Origin: Thalassiosira profunda
Lineage: Eukaryota; Bacillariophyta; Thalassiosirophyceae; Thalassiosirales; Thalassiosiraceae
NCBI GenBank assembly: GCA_036939355.1
Contig: JALLAP010000022.1
Location: forward strand, 40,757-104,756
DNA length: 64,000 bases
Reading direction: 5' to 3'
Position 1 is the stretch's first letter; each line of letters opens with the position of its first letter. The notes under the pieces are model-generated. The model had not been told where the DNA came from. It saw nothing but the letters and a program-made list of their open reading frames with translations, and searched no databases. Of this stretch, positions 52,626-61,941 are shown in pieces. Made by a program: the position numbers and the translations under genes.

Positions 52626-54278
52626 ATGGGGCGTCTGCCGGTGTGCCCCCTCGCTGGGGCACTGCTCTTCTTATGGTGGGGCGCCGGTGTCGCGTCTGCC
52701 CTAAATACCGGTGCACATACATCTGGGGGATGCATCAACACGCACCGCCAAAATTCCTCGCAGCTGCGCTTGGCTCCGACGCCTCTGGAAGAGGAGAGTG
52801 CCCGAGCAGCGGAAGAGAAGGAGGACACCAATAATCCTCTCAATCGTTTCATATTGAACACAGCAGTTAGGAGTACAAGTCAGACCGACGCCATAACGGT
52901 TGGGCGGAAGCGGCAAACCTCGGCAACAGAGGACGAGGATGACGAGGGCGTCCCCTCAGAAGTCCTGCGGCCATTCTCGCTTCTCCTCCTGTCGCAATTC
53001 GTACTATTCATCGGTGTGGGCGCGGTGATACCCACAATACCCCTCTACGGCCAGACTATTGGCCTCAGCTCCACGTCCAACGGCGTCGTGATAAGCGCCC
53101 CGGCCGTGGCGTTGCTGCTCGTCAGCCGCTGGGCGGGGGAATACGCGGACCGAGGACGCAAGGGGGCGATGCTATGGGGGATGGCTTGCATTGCAATTTC
53201 AGATACAGGCACTGCGCTTTCGAACAGCCTAGCAACGCTTGTACTTGCAAGACTGGGGCTGGGTCTCGGGAGGGGATACGCGGAGGCGGGAGAACGGGGC
53301 ATGCTGACGGACTTGGCCAACAAGGCGCCGCAGCTTCGAGGGAGGGCGCTGGCGCTGCAGCAGGCAAGTGTAGCGTTGGGTATTGCGCTCGGGGCGCCGA
53401 TAGGAGGGGTGATCGTAGAAGAGTATGGGGCGCGTGCGGCCTTTTTGTGCGTCAGTGCCGCTGCAGTCTTTGCCCTGGTCATCTACGCCATCCTTCCAGA
53501 GACTGTGGCGGGCGAGGTGGAAGCTGCAAATGGACAGCGAAGCAATTTAGAGGAGAGCACTTCAGATTCAACACAAAGTGATGAAGCAGACTGGGCGAGG
53601 CTACTGCAAACGTCGCCGACATGGCGAGCGCTTGCCGTGTCTCAATCTGGGGTGTCGTTCGGCTTTGCCTGCAAAATCGCAGTCATCCCGATATTGGCAA
53701 ATGCATATTTGGGCGGTGCTACGGGAGCGGGGCTGCTGGTATCGGCGGCAGGACTCGCCGGCTTGGTCGGTGCACCCATGGGGGGTTTCTTGACGGATAA
53801 GGTGGGGTCTCGCATCGCAGCGGCAGTGGCTGGAACAATTGGTGGGGTATCCTTGGCGTTGGTTCCTGTTGGGTTGTCTTTGAAAGAAACTTCAGCAGGT
53901 GATCAAGGATCCCTTTTCCTCGAGGAAGGATTGGCTTCCTCGTCGAGCTTTTGGCAATCCATTTTAACTGGACTGGCAAGTCCGGAAGCGATCGCTTTCA
54001 CACTGCTTGTTTTGCTGTGGAGTATCGGCGCCAGCGCCCAAGGTCCCGCGCTGACTGCATTGGCCCAGGAGAAGGCCCCATTGGGTTCGGAAGCGACAGC
54101 ATTGGGATTGCCGAGGGCTGTTGGCGATGGAACGTACATCATTGCCCCGTTGATTTTGGGATATGTATCCGATCAGCTGGGAGATGCTGTACCTGGAGCA
54201 GCCTGCACTGTCGCGGGAGGGGCAATATGTTTGGGAAGCATCGGGCTCTTATTGCTATCGCCGGAGGATGACGCATAA
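52626..54278 (+). CDS. Major facilitator superfamily transporter with N-terminal leader
   Basis: Single exon, 550 residues from the ATG at 52626. The frame is open back to 52434, but the N-terminal segment from 52626 (LAGALLFLWWGAGVASA) is a good signal sequence, so I prefer that start. A polar leader of about 90 residues follows, then twelve predicted hydrophobic helices beginning LLLLSQFVLFIGVGAVIPTIP. The MFS loop 2-3 motif appears as RWAGEYADRGRKG, and LARLGLGLGRGYAEAGERGML is the helix-4/5 motif. The signal-plus-leader structure and the similarity in style to plant plastid-envelope MFS proteins suggest a plastid envelope location. That is inference. Substrate cannot be predicted. Confidence 0.82.
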   Translation: MGRLPVCPLAGALLFLWWGAGVASALNTGAHTSGGCINTHRQNSSQLRLAPTPLEEESARAAEEKEDTNNPLNRFILNTAVRSTSQTDAITVGRKRQTSATEDEDDEGVPSEVLRPFSLLLLSQFVLFIGVGAVIPTIPLYGQTIGLSSTSNGVVISAPAVALLLVSRWAGEYADRGRKGAMLWGMACIAISDTGTALSNSLATLVLARLGLGLGRGYAEAGERGMLTDLANKAPQLRGRALALQQASVALGIALGAPIGGVIVEEYGARAAFLCVSAAAVFALVIYAILPETVAGEVEAANGQRSNLEESTSDSTQSDEADWARLLQTSPTWRALAVSQSGVSFGFACKIAVIPILANAYLGGATGAGLLVSAAGLAGLVGAPMGGFLTDKVGSRIAAAVAGTIGGVSLALVPVGLSLKETSAGDQGSLFLEEGLASSSSFWQSILTGLASPEAIAFTLLVLLWSIGASAQGPALTALAQEKAPLGSEATALGLPRAVGDGTYIIAPLILGYVSDQLGDAVPGAACTVAGGAICLGSIGLLLLSPEDDA

Positions 54279-54298
54279 AGCAAAGTTTGCTTTTCCTT

Positions 54299-55560
54299 CT
54301 AAGCAGAGAGTTTATTGCTACTACTTTCCACGATGAAATTCAGCACATCTTCTTTGCGCAATTGTTCTGGCAAGGATTCAGAGAAATTGTCTCCCTCTTC
54401 TTCTCTGAGATGATCCAAATCTTCCTCGCTGTAAGGACCACGAGAGTCTGTGCAGCCAACGAGAATTTTACCGTCCGGTTCAAGAACCAAGTACTTGTTT
54501 CCAAGCAAATCAGCCTGCATAGCGTCTTCGCTACTGTAGTCATAGCTGCCCAGAGGCCCTTGAAATAGCTCATCTTGGCCATCTTCGACAGAAGGAGCGT
54601 TCTTCACTTTAGGCTTGCCATGGTAAATTTGATAGAGACGGTAAGATGACGGTTGTTCCCCGACCCAACAGGTGGGCAGAGCCGCGTAGATATCCGCAGT
54701 CGGAAAACTTAGTCTGGCTTCAGCGCTCTGCGACCACTCCAACTCGCTGCAATCATCTTCGCGCATGTCCGAGTCATTACCTGCTTTGGCACACATAGTC
54801 GTATGATCTGTTCGTTGTCCATTACGCCAATCCCAGAGTAAATTCGCTTCTTGTACTGGAAGTCCATGATGAACACGACATCCTCTACAAAAGTCAAACA
54901 ACGGCTCGATTCGACTTGAATGGCACATTCGTCCACTTTACCATCCATCGCAACTCGGATCCCTTTCATTGAACCCTCAGCTACTTGTGCCTGGGCCTTC
55001 CCTTCTCCCCGAAGCGCCTCCACTCTCACCATCAGCTGAAACATGTTGAAGTATCCCTTCGCAACAACAGATTGGCATCCCACCTTCGGAAAGGTCCTCT
55101 CAAACACCTGCTTCCACAGTACAGCATTCGCACATGATCGCGGAAGGCACATCTTTTCGCGCCACGCACGGCATACCCCCATCATGGCCACAACTCCCCG
55201 CGCTTCCCTCTTGGCCGCGGCGGCTCGCTCGCGGGCCTGCCTCGCCCTTTCGGTGCGGCACTCTTCGGATTGCTGCGCTCGCATCACTCGCTCGCCCTGC
55301 CGGTCGTAGCGCCGCTCGTAATAATCGTCAAAATCCATGCCGTCCATCTCGTCATTTTCATACATCCGGTCCATCCTGTCCACGTCATCCTCGGATTCCT
55401 CGTCGATGTCGGCGTAGGACCCCGCCTCGTCGCTGTCAGTGTCGGAATCTAGCAACGGCACCGGCTCCTGTCTTTGCAACCTTGTCACATCGTACCGCGT
55501 CACATAGGACGCGATATGCAGCAAATTCTCGGGGCTAAGATTGAGGATAAGATCCGCCAT
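54299..55560 (-). CDS. F-box-like protein
   Basis: Exon 1 55560-54781 and exon 2 54727-54299, joined over a short 53-nt intron (54780-54728, GTAATG...GCAG) that restores a continuous frame; 402 residues. The start MADLILNLSPENLLHIASYV begins an F-box-type alpha-helical motif that is interrupted by an acidic, Arg-rich insertion (about 35-115) and completed by VCRAWREKMCLPRSCANAVLWKQVF (in two parts). F-box proteins bind Skp1 to recruit substrates to SCF ubiquitin ligases. The remaining part is mixed alpha/beta (VVFIMDFQYKKRIYSGIG...; GSYDYSSEDAMQADLLGNKY) and may be a substrate-binding domain. If the intron is not spliced the frame ends at ALKPD (54709). It shares a 408-bp divergent promoter with the MBOAT gene. 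Confidence 0.68.
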
Positions 55561-55968
55561 TTTGCATCCAGGTTGCAGCGGCAATGGGCTCGGCGTGGAG
55601 TGGATGGTGAGCTTTGGGGTGTTGATGCCTGTGCCTCTGGTGTTATGAGCTTGGACTTGCGTGCGCTGAGCGTTGGGTTGTCACCACCCGCGTTGTGGGG
55701 TTGGAAGAGTTGGAAAGGAGACTGGGGGCGCTTTTCAATTCCTCTGTAGAGTTTACAAAGGAACCAGTAATAAAACGTACGTACTTACACTGACGAGAAT
55801 GACTGCTGAGAAAACGGCACAGCGCAGCACATCACGCACAGCTCTCTCGCTCCACATCAACCCGGCCGCCCAAAGGGCCACCACCACCTGTCTCCACGAG
55901 GAGCGCGGGGCGCTTGACGGAACTCGTCTCGCCTCGATAGCAACAGCGCGCACCGCCCTCGATCAATC
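55561..55968. promoter_or_regulatory. Divergent promoter region between F-box and MBOAT genes
   Basis: These 408 bp contain an AT-rich stretch (CCAGTAATAAAACGTACGTAC, about 55765-55785) that could be the core promoter of the downstream gene. Nothing else is recognisable. Confidence 0.4.
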
Positions 55969-57687
55969 ATGTCAGCAGCAGAGGATACCGAGCCCTTCCA
56001 CTTTGGGAGATGGGTGGGCCATCACCTCCTCTTCTCCGACGTCGTCGAGTCAGATCAACGCACGCCATGCTTGACCTTCACCGTCCCCGATGCCATATTG
56101 AGGTTCTTCGGGGTGGAGGAGGGAGGCAACGAATTTGGCATCCTCGCTCCGCAGCTGCAATTCTGGCTGGCGTTGGGCACGGTGAGTGACCTTTGCAATG
56201 TGAACGTGATGGGTGCACATCTCCTCAAACGATGTGCAACGCCACACTCTATTCCTGGACAGACTTTGGCCTTGGGCGCGCTCTTCAGCTCGTGCATGTC
56301 GTGCATAATATACAAATTCATCATTCTTCCGAGGAAGCAAACCACAAAGGGGAAGGGCAAGCAAGGAGACAAGTCTGCTGATATCACGCCCTTCCTCGTG
56401 GGATTTGGTGTCGTCATGCCTCTGTGTGTCATCTATCCCTTCTACGCCAACAGCTACTTTATCGTGCGGAGCAAGATACTTAAATTCCTGATGGCGGTGG
56501 CGCAGATCGTGACGTTCTTCCGGTGCTCTGAAGGTGAGGATCCGCAAACGGCACTGCTGCATTGCTCGGCGCCACCTAAGCGATACTTCTTGCTTCAAAA
56601 CACAACAGCGATGTTTGGCTTTCTACCCAATGGGGTTGATGACTCGCTGGGAAACCTGCTCGTGTACACGGCATTTCCAGTGGAGGTCAAATTTGACAAT
56701 ACGGGGGTGATGAAGTCGAATTGGACCAACGTTCGATACAATTTCGTTCACTGGATCAAGTACATGTTTGTCCTCGGGCTTTACTCCTCGTTATTACTGG
56801 CGTACGATTACCAACCGTATCCAAACGTCGAGGGGCCGCGGTTGCAAGATATCAGCATATGGACTGGTTTCTCTCCGCGCCAGTTGCTCAATAACTCGTC
56901 GGTGGCCAGTAAGTGGGCAATTGAATCTTTGCTTGCATCCTCATCTGCCATTACATTACTGATCGTTCTATACACACTCATTCGCAGTCCTCTTCCAGGT
57001 GTATTTGACCACATTCGGATATGGGCTGAATTTCATCACGGCGTTGTGTGGTACGCATGAATGCTATCTTTTTGTTTGCCCGAGAAAAGTATCAGATGCT
57101 GACCTTTCTTGCATTGCTATTCGTCTGCCAAACAGGCGTTCAACAAATACCCATGATGCTCAATCCCATCTTTGAATCGAGCAGCGTCAGCGATTTCTGG
57201 GGACGGCGATGGAATATGGTTGGTGAGAGAAACCACTTGTTTTTTGTGCTATCTGCACCGCCTCTCAAATTACCTCTGGGCAGTCCACGGGATACTGAAG
57301 CGAGGGGTGTACAAACCAGTCCGAACAAAATACTCCCGCATTGCGGCTTCTACCGCAACCTTCCTCGCAAGTGGACTCTTTCACGAGTGGATACTTTGGA
57401 TGATGTTTTCTCCTGACGGCAGTGGTGAAAGCACGCTCACAGTGGGCCATGGGCGAAACACATTGTTCTTCGTTTGGAATGCAATTCTCATTGGCCTTGA
57501 GTACGCGATCGGTGGGGCTGTAGTATTTCAACTGATCCAGAAGCATTTACCACGGAGCGTCATCAGTCTGCTCGTGGCTTCGACGGCACTTCCAATGGCC
57601 CACTGGTTCACCAATGACTACGTTCGTTCAGATTTCTTCCAGGATGGGCAGATTGGATTCCCGCTGATCGTGCGGGTAGTGAAATAA
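55969..57687 (+). CDS. MBOAT O-acyltransferase, wax-synthase-like
   Basis: Five exons: 55969-56181, 56263-56908, 56988-57050, 57136-57222 and 57284-57687, with introns of 81, 79, 85 and 61 nt; 470 residues. The junctions rebuild the family block NPIFESSSVSDFWGRRWNMV-VHGILKRGVYKPV, the signature of the jojoba-type wax synthase branch of membrane-bound O-acyltransferases. The catalytic His lies in LASGLFHEWILWM. Hydrophobic helices include LALGALFSSCMSCIIYKFIIL, LVGFGVVMPLCVIYPFY and VLGLYSSLLLAYDY. These enzymes esterify fatty alcohols or diacylglycerol with acyl-CoA in the ER. It is probably involved in storage-lipid or wax-ester synthesis; the acceptor is not predictable. Intron 1 is stop-free and in frame. 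Confidence 0.85.
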
Positions 57688-57718
57688 ACGATCTGAAGCT
57701 CAGTGGCAGTGGTGCATT

Positions 57719-59167
57719 TCATCCGCCTCCTCTCCTAGAACCCAGGAGTGCGTCTAAGATAATTGACAGGGCCGCGACCACATTGATGGACGATCTGCTT
57801 GGGATCTCTACCCAATCGGTCAAAGCATTTGCAATCGCCGATGGGATACCGGTGCTTTCGTAGCCAAACACAATTGCGTCTGCCTTTTTCATTTGCTCCA
57901 GAGCTTGCGATTCCGTTGTTGCATAGTCACCGTTGAGTGTGAGCGCATCCGGATGCAAATCTATACCAATCATGCACTGAGACTTCCTTGAATGCGTTCG
58001 GCGTTGTTGGATGATATTGTAAATCTCTTCTCTGGCCTCGTCTTCGTAGACAAAGGGCGGGCGGTATGTTTTGTGTGCTTCATCGTCATCGTCTCTCTTT
58101 GGGTCAACGATGGTTTTGTGAAATTGGTCGACAGCGTCCTCAAAGTCACACAAGGCTTTGCTTCTTCTGTCGTTTCCCGTGTTGGACATTCCATCATCGT
58201 TTGCACTTGGTAGCACCACGACAACGTTGGATAGAAAGGAAGAGTCGCCCGTTTTGATGGTGCCGCAGGGAGCCTCGTCATAGTCGTGGCACAGCATCAG
58301 AATGCGATGCAGATTCCCGACCTTCTCGATGCATACCACAACGAGTGGTATCTGTTCGGTTGCTCTTTTGGTGGACTCAGGTTGCATTATTGTGCAATTT
58401 GCTTTCGGATAGGATTGCAAAGACGACAACCACCGGAAGAGCACTGGCTGATGTCGTACAGTGCACATGCGCGTTCTAACGTCCAAATGCAACGCTGCGT
58501 TGCAATCTCCCTCAACCTTTCCTACTCTGTTCTCCCCCGGCTCTACCAACTGCACCGAAGGATAATAGTTTGCCTCCGGGCTATCCCTCATGGCCAACCG
58601 CACAGAATCGATTGTCAGAGGCGCTGTGTCAACGGGCGTGTCATCTTGCAACGTTCTCTTCCGATAACTCGGCAATATCACGATCAAATCCATGCACAAT
58701 GCCGATCCCATGCTATTCCTGACCAGCATGTGCACGTAATGGGCCATCCGTCTCGCGCTCGCCTCCTCCTGCCTGCCCAATTGGTTGCGCTTTTGCTCCG
58801 AGCTCATTTTGCCAAACTTCTCCAGCGCGTCGAGGACGAAATCGCAGTGCACCACGGCGCGATAGCGCTGCGGGTGCACGTGGGAGGGAGAAAGGCGGAG
58901 GTAGGTGCGCAGGAGGGGACCCACGGTGGGGAGGAGGGATTCGGAATGGACGTGCAGGTGCAGCGTGCCGATAGGTCCATCGGGAGGCCGAGGCGCCTCC
59001 AGCACCGCAGCCCCGCTGTCGCCCACTAAACGCTCAAGGCGAAATCCAAAGGGCGAGAGGTAGTCGGCGATGTCCGCCTCGAGCCGATCGACGATGCCGG
59101 GGTTGGCGAGCGTCGTCGAGATGCCATCGTGCGGGTTGATGGGTGCCATCATCTTTGGTGCAAGCAC
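57719..59167 (-). CDS. SPOUT (TrmH/SpoU-like) RNA methyltransferase
   Basis: Single exon, 482 residues. The last 60 residues contain the family's knot motifs: DAIVFGYESTGIPSAIANAL, DWVEIPSRSSINVV and AALSIILDAL, which form the S-adenosylmethionine-binding trefoil knot of TrmH/TARBP1-type tRNA or rRNA 2'-O-ribose methyltransferases. The preceding 400 residues have no family I can name; they contain conserved-looking elements (CMDLIVILPSYRKR, VVVCIEKVGNLHRILMLCHDYD). EKVGNLHRI corresponds to the family motif N-x-GNxxRT. Two further ATGs lie six codons downstream. The product probably modifies tRNA; the precise position is unknown. Convergent with the MBOAT gene, 31 bp between stops. Confidence 0.78.
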   Translation of the reverse strand: MLAPKMMAPINPHDGISTTLANPGIVDRLEADIADYLSPFGFRLERLVGDSGAAVLEAPRPPDGPIGTLHLHVHSESLLPTVGPLLRTYLRLSPSHVHPQRYRAVVHCDFVLDALEKFGKMSSEQKRNQLGRQEEASARRMAHYVHMLVRNSMGSALCMDLIVILPSYRKRTLQDDTPVDTAPLTIDSVRLAMRDSPEANYYPSVQLVEPGENRVGKVEGDCNAALHLDVRTRMCTVRHQPVLFRWLSSLQSYPKANCTIMQPESTKRATEQIPLVVVCIEKVGNLHRILMLCHDYDEAPCGTIKTGDSSFLSNVVVVLPSANDDGMSNTGNDRRSKALCDFEDAVDQFHKTIVDPKRDDDDEAHKTYRPPFVYEDEAREEIYNIIQQRRTHSRKSQCMIGIDLHPDALTLNGDYATTESQALEQMKKADAIVFGYESTGIPSAIANALTDWVEIPSRSSINVVAALSIILDALLGSRRGGG

Positions 59168-59558
59168 TTTCTATCGGCGCCCAGCCGCAGACGCCCGCGC
59201 CGCCCATCTACGCCCGCGCTGACCACGTCAATCAGCGTCTCTAGCCAGGCCTCCTCTTCCCTCTCCTCCCCTCGACCAGCTTTGCCTCGATCGCCTCGCT
59301 CTGCGGAATGAGGAATGAGAGGCTGTGGCGCTTTTCGGTTTCGCCCGCGTCCCTGCCTGCATGCCGCCCACCAGCCACCACCAGCCACCCACCGCGACCC
59401 ACACGTGTCCTCTTCCGACTCTCCACCCCGCTTGTGTGGACCTCGTGCCAGCGCCCACTGACCGTTGATAGGCTCCGGCGGCGGCGCCCTAAAGGCTTTT
59501 CCTCCAGGCCTGCGTGCGTATCACCGCATCGAAGTTGAGAATCCACTCTTGCGACGTG
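59168..59558. promoter_or_regulatory. Divergent promoter region between SPOUT and UCH genes
   Basis: The 391 bp are pyrimidine-rich (CCTCTTCCCTCTCCTCCCC around 59250-59270) and have a CCACCAGCCACC-type repeat around 59367-59392. The in-frame extension of the UCH frame starts at 59514. No gene is supported. Confidence 0.4.
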
Positions 59559-60299
59559 ATGTCCGCCGAACGAGGAGGCGCAGGAGCCGTCGAGAAGCTC
59601 TGGTATCCTCTCGAATCCAATCCGGGGGCGCTCAATCAATACATATCCAGGCTGGGCTTCGACACGCACAACTATGAATTTGTGGATGTCTTTTCCACCG
59701 AGCCATGGGCGTTGGAGATGGTGCCGGGGCCGTTGTGTGCGGTGATGGTATTGCTTCCGATGACGGACGGCGTGTTGCGCAAAAGGAGAGAGCTCCATTC
59801 GGAATCGGCGTCGATTGAAAGCAACGATGTGTGGTACACAAAGCAGCGGGTGCGGAATGCTTGCGGGACTATTGCAGTACTCCACGCACTTGCCAACACA
59901 CCGAAGGTCGTTCGAGAATCGTGCATCCGCCCCTCCTCTTGGCTGCACTCGTTCCTGCGAAAATATCCCGCATCAGCATCTCCTGCTGACATAGCTACGG
60001 CATTGGAAACTGACACGGCAATCGAAGCGTTTCATGAAGCTGCCACCCACGACAATTGCAATCAAACGTCGCGGGGAAACCGGGAGGACAGCATTGACAT
60101 GCATTTTGTATCGTTTGTGCATGTGGGTGGGAGGTTGTTTGAGCTGGACGGTCGCGTGAACGAAGGTCCAATTTGCCACGGATATACCACGCAAACAGAT
60201 CTCTTGTCCGATGCATGCAGGGTTGTGAAACAGTTGATGGAAGCGGATCCGGCAGAGATGAGATTTTCTATTGTGGCGCTTGCTCCTAAACCTTCTTGA
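59559..60299 (+). CDS. Ubiquitin carboxyl-terminal hydrolase (UCH, peptidase C12)
   Basis: Single exon, 246 residues from the ATG at 59559, the usual size of UCHL1/UCHL3. Catalytic residues in the expected order are Gln96 (oxyanion hole), Cys102 in RNACGTIAVLHAL, His182 in DMHFVSFVHV and Asp197 in FELDGR. The N-terminal part (LWYPLESNPGALNQYISRLGF) is the usual ubiquitin-binding start. UCH enzymes remove small adducts from the ubiquitin C-terminus. An upstream ATG at 59514 would add 15 residues without family character. Tail to tail with the SLAC1-like gene, with only 13 bp between the two stop codons. Confidence 0.93.
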   Translation: MSAERGGAGAVEKLWYPLESNPGALNQYISRLGFDTHNYEFVDVFSTEPWALEMVPGPLCAVMVLLPMTDGVLRKRRELHSESASIESNDVWYTKQRVRNACGTIAVLHALANTPKVVRESCIRPSSWLHSFLRKYPASASPADIATALETDTAIEAFHEAATHDNCNQTSRGNREDSIDMHFVSFVHVGGRLFELDGRVNEGPICHGYTTQTDLLSDACRVVKQLMEADPAEMRFSIVALAPKPS

Positions 60300-60312
60300 T
60301 GTCATCTGTCTG

Positions 60313-61617
60313 TTATCCTTCTTGTCGCGTACTTTTCTTGATCGAACAAAGGGTCGCCCCACTCCGCTTGGCCTCTGAGGCAGCGATACATGTGAAATGC
60401 CATTCGGCAAAACACCAGGAAGAGAGATCCCAGGCGGTCACCACCATTATCAGGGCCAGCACTTCGGTTGTTCGTGTATCGAGGACCGACGCATACTTGA
60501 TCGTTGCAGTGGTAGCCGATGCCAGCGGAAACACGTATGCCCAATATTCTCCAAAGACGGATGGCGTGCGCCAAATCACTGGCCCGAGTCTGAAGAGGAG
60601 CAGCAGACAGACATACACCCAGCCAAGAAGCATCTCCCCCGCCAGGCTGAAATCCGAGGCGTCATCGTCCAGCAACTCCAGCGATAGCACTCCCACCGAC
60701 GGTGGGGCTATTATCAGAAACATCCCCGGAGACCCCTTCATTCGTTTGTTCTCATGCAATTTCCCGAAGATGAAGATGACGATTTCGATGTACAGCATGA
60801 ACCCTGCTCCAAAGCACATTGCCGGGAGCCCGATTCCCCACTCTCCTTTGATGTCGCATATTACTCCCAAATTGCAAAGCAAGAACCACCCCACCGTCGA
60901 CATTAGGAACTGCGGCTTGGCTTCGGAAAAGTTCCTTCTCTTGCTGAACATCCAAGCTTTGTAAATGTGCGATGTCATCAGCACTTGGGCGAAGAATGCA
61001 AAGGACCACAGTATCCGCAACGTCTGGTCCGAAGCATTGATGTGCGACGGGAGACCGAGCAAGAGCATGACGAAGATGAGCACCGGGGCATTGAAGAAGT
61101 GACACCTCGTCTCATTCAGCCACTCCGCCATGACCAGGTGAAACGACGACGATACTTTGTACGCGTACAGAAGGCCGATCAGCCCCACCACCGCCGCGGA
61201 GGAATACCAGGCGATGGAGTTGAAAATTTCGACGACCCCCTTGTCGATGAGGACTATCTCGAAGTCGGCGCCCGCGAGCTCCTTCCACATGATCGCGTGG
61301 CTGGCCAATCCCATGCTGATTCCAAACGCAGTGTTGGGCATCCGATAGATCACCGGCGGTAATGACATGTACGCGCTGGAGCTCTGTCGAGTCATCGTCA
61401 CGGCGTGCTCGTAATCCACCGGCTCCTGCCCGAGGAGCTCGGCGACGCTGTCCTCCAGCGCGGCGTCCGGCGACGGCGGCGGCGACGATGGCTCCGCTCG
61501 CTTAGCCGGCGCGGGGGCGTCGTGCCGCTGCCGCGCGGACGAGCCGGCGGCGGCCCTCCCGCTCATGGTCAGCATAGCTGCAAGAGGAGCTGCCGTCGTC
61601 CGCCGCGTCCAGATCAA
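60313..61617 (-). CDS. SLAC1/TDT-family anion channel or transporter
   Basis: Single exon, 434 residues from 61617; ATGs at 61575 and 61566 are alternatives. A Pro/Ala/Ser-rich N-terminus of about 80 residues precedes ten hydrophobic helices in the arrangement of the TehA/Mae1/SLAC1 family: RMPNTAFGISMGLASHAIMWK is the pore-entry helix, HFFNAPVLIFVMLLLGLP and KPQFLMSTVGWFLLCNLGVIC are further conserved blocks. SLAC1 family members conduct anions such as chloride, nitrate or malate. Plant SLAC1 has a gating Phe in one pore helix; I did not assign its equivalent here. It probably controls anion or dicarboxylate efflux at the plasma membrane or a vacuole. Confidence 0.8.
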   Translation of the reverse strand: MIWTRRTTAAPLAAMLTMSGRAAAGSSARQRHDAPAPAKRAEPSSPPPSPDAALEDSVAELLGQEPVDYEHAVTMTRQSSSAYMSLPPVIYRMPNTAFGISMGLASHAIMWKELAGADFEIVLIDKGVVEIFNSIAWYSSAAVVGLIGLLYAYKVSSSFHLVMAEWLNETRCHFFNAPVLIFVMLLLGLPSHINASDQTLRILWSFAFFAQVLMTSHIYKAWMFSKRRNFSEAKPQFLMSTVGWFLLCNLGVICDIKGEWGIGLPAMCFGAGFMLYIEIVIFIFGKLHENKRMKGSPGMFLIIAPPSVGVLSLELLDDDASDFSLAGEMLLGWVYVCLLLLFRLGPVIWRTPSVFGEYWAYVFPLASATTATIKYASVLDTRTTEVLALIMVVTAWDLSSWCFAEWHFTCIAASEAKRSGATLCSIKKSTRQEG

Positions 61618-61941
61618 AGGCTAGGATTGTCCACGAAACGTTATTGGGTGCAGCCTCCTCCTCCCGGGCCGCGCCCCTGCCGGTCGTCGCCAACACAAGA
61701 AGGAGCTGTGGAAGGTGAAGGTGAAGGGTGAAGGTGATAGAGTGTGAAAGGTGAACGTATGCTAGTGACGAGTTGCCTCTACGTAGCCGAAGTACGTATT
61801 GGCCGTCAGGCAGCTAACTCCCGGCGTGCGCGGCGGCCGGCGGCCTCGCACACAGTCATCAAGACACCTTCCTCGTCCGCCGCTTCCCTCCGCGCCTCGC
61901 AGCCCCGGGAGGAGGCCGCCAAGAGGGCCGGGGACCACACG
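61618..61941. promoter_or_regulatory. Divergent promoter region SLAC1-NAGS with GGTGAA microsatellite
   Basis: A degenerate run of GGTGAA units lies at about 61711-61756. The NAGS frame is open from about 61729, with an ATG at 61759, so the true start is uncertain. The remaining sequence shows no clear element. Confidence 0.45.
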
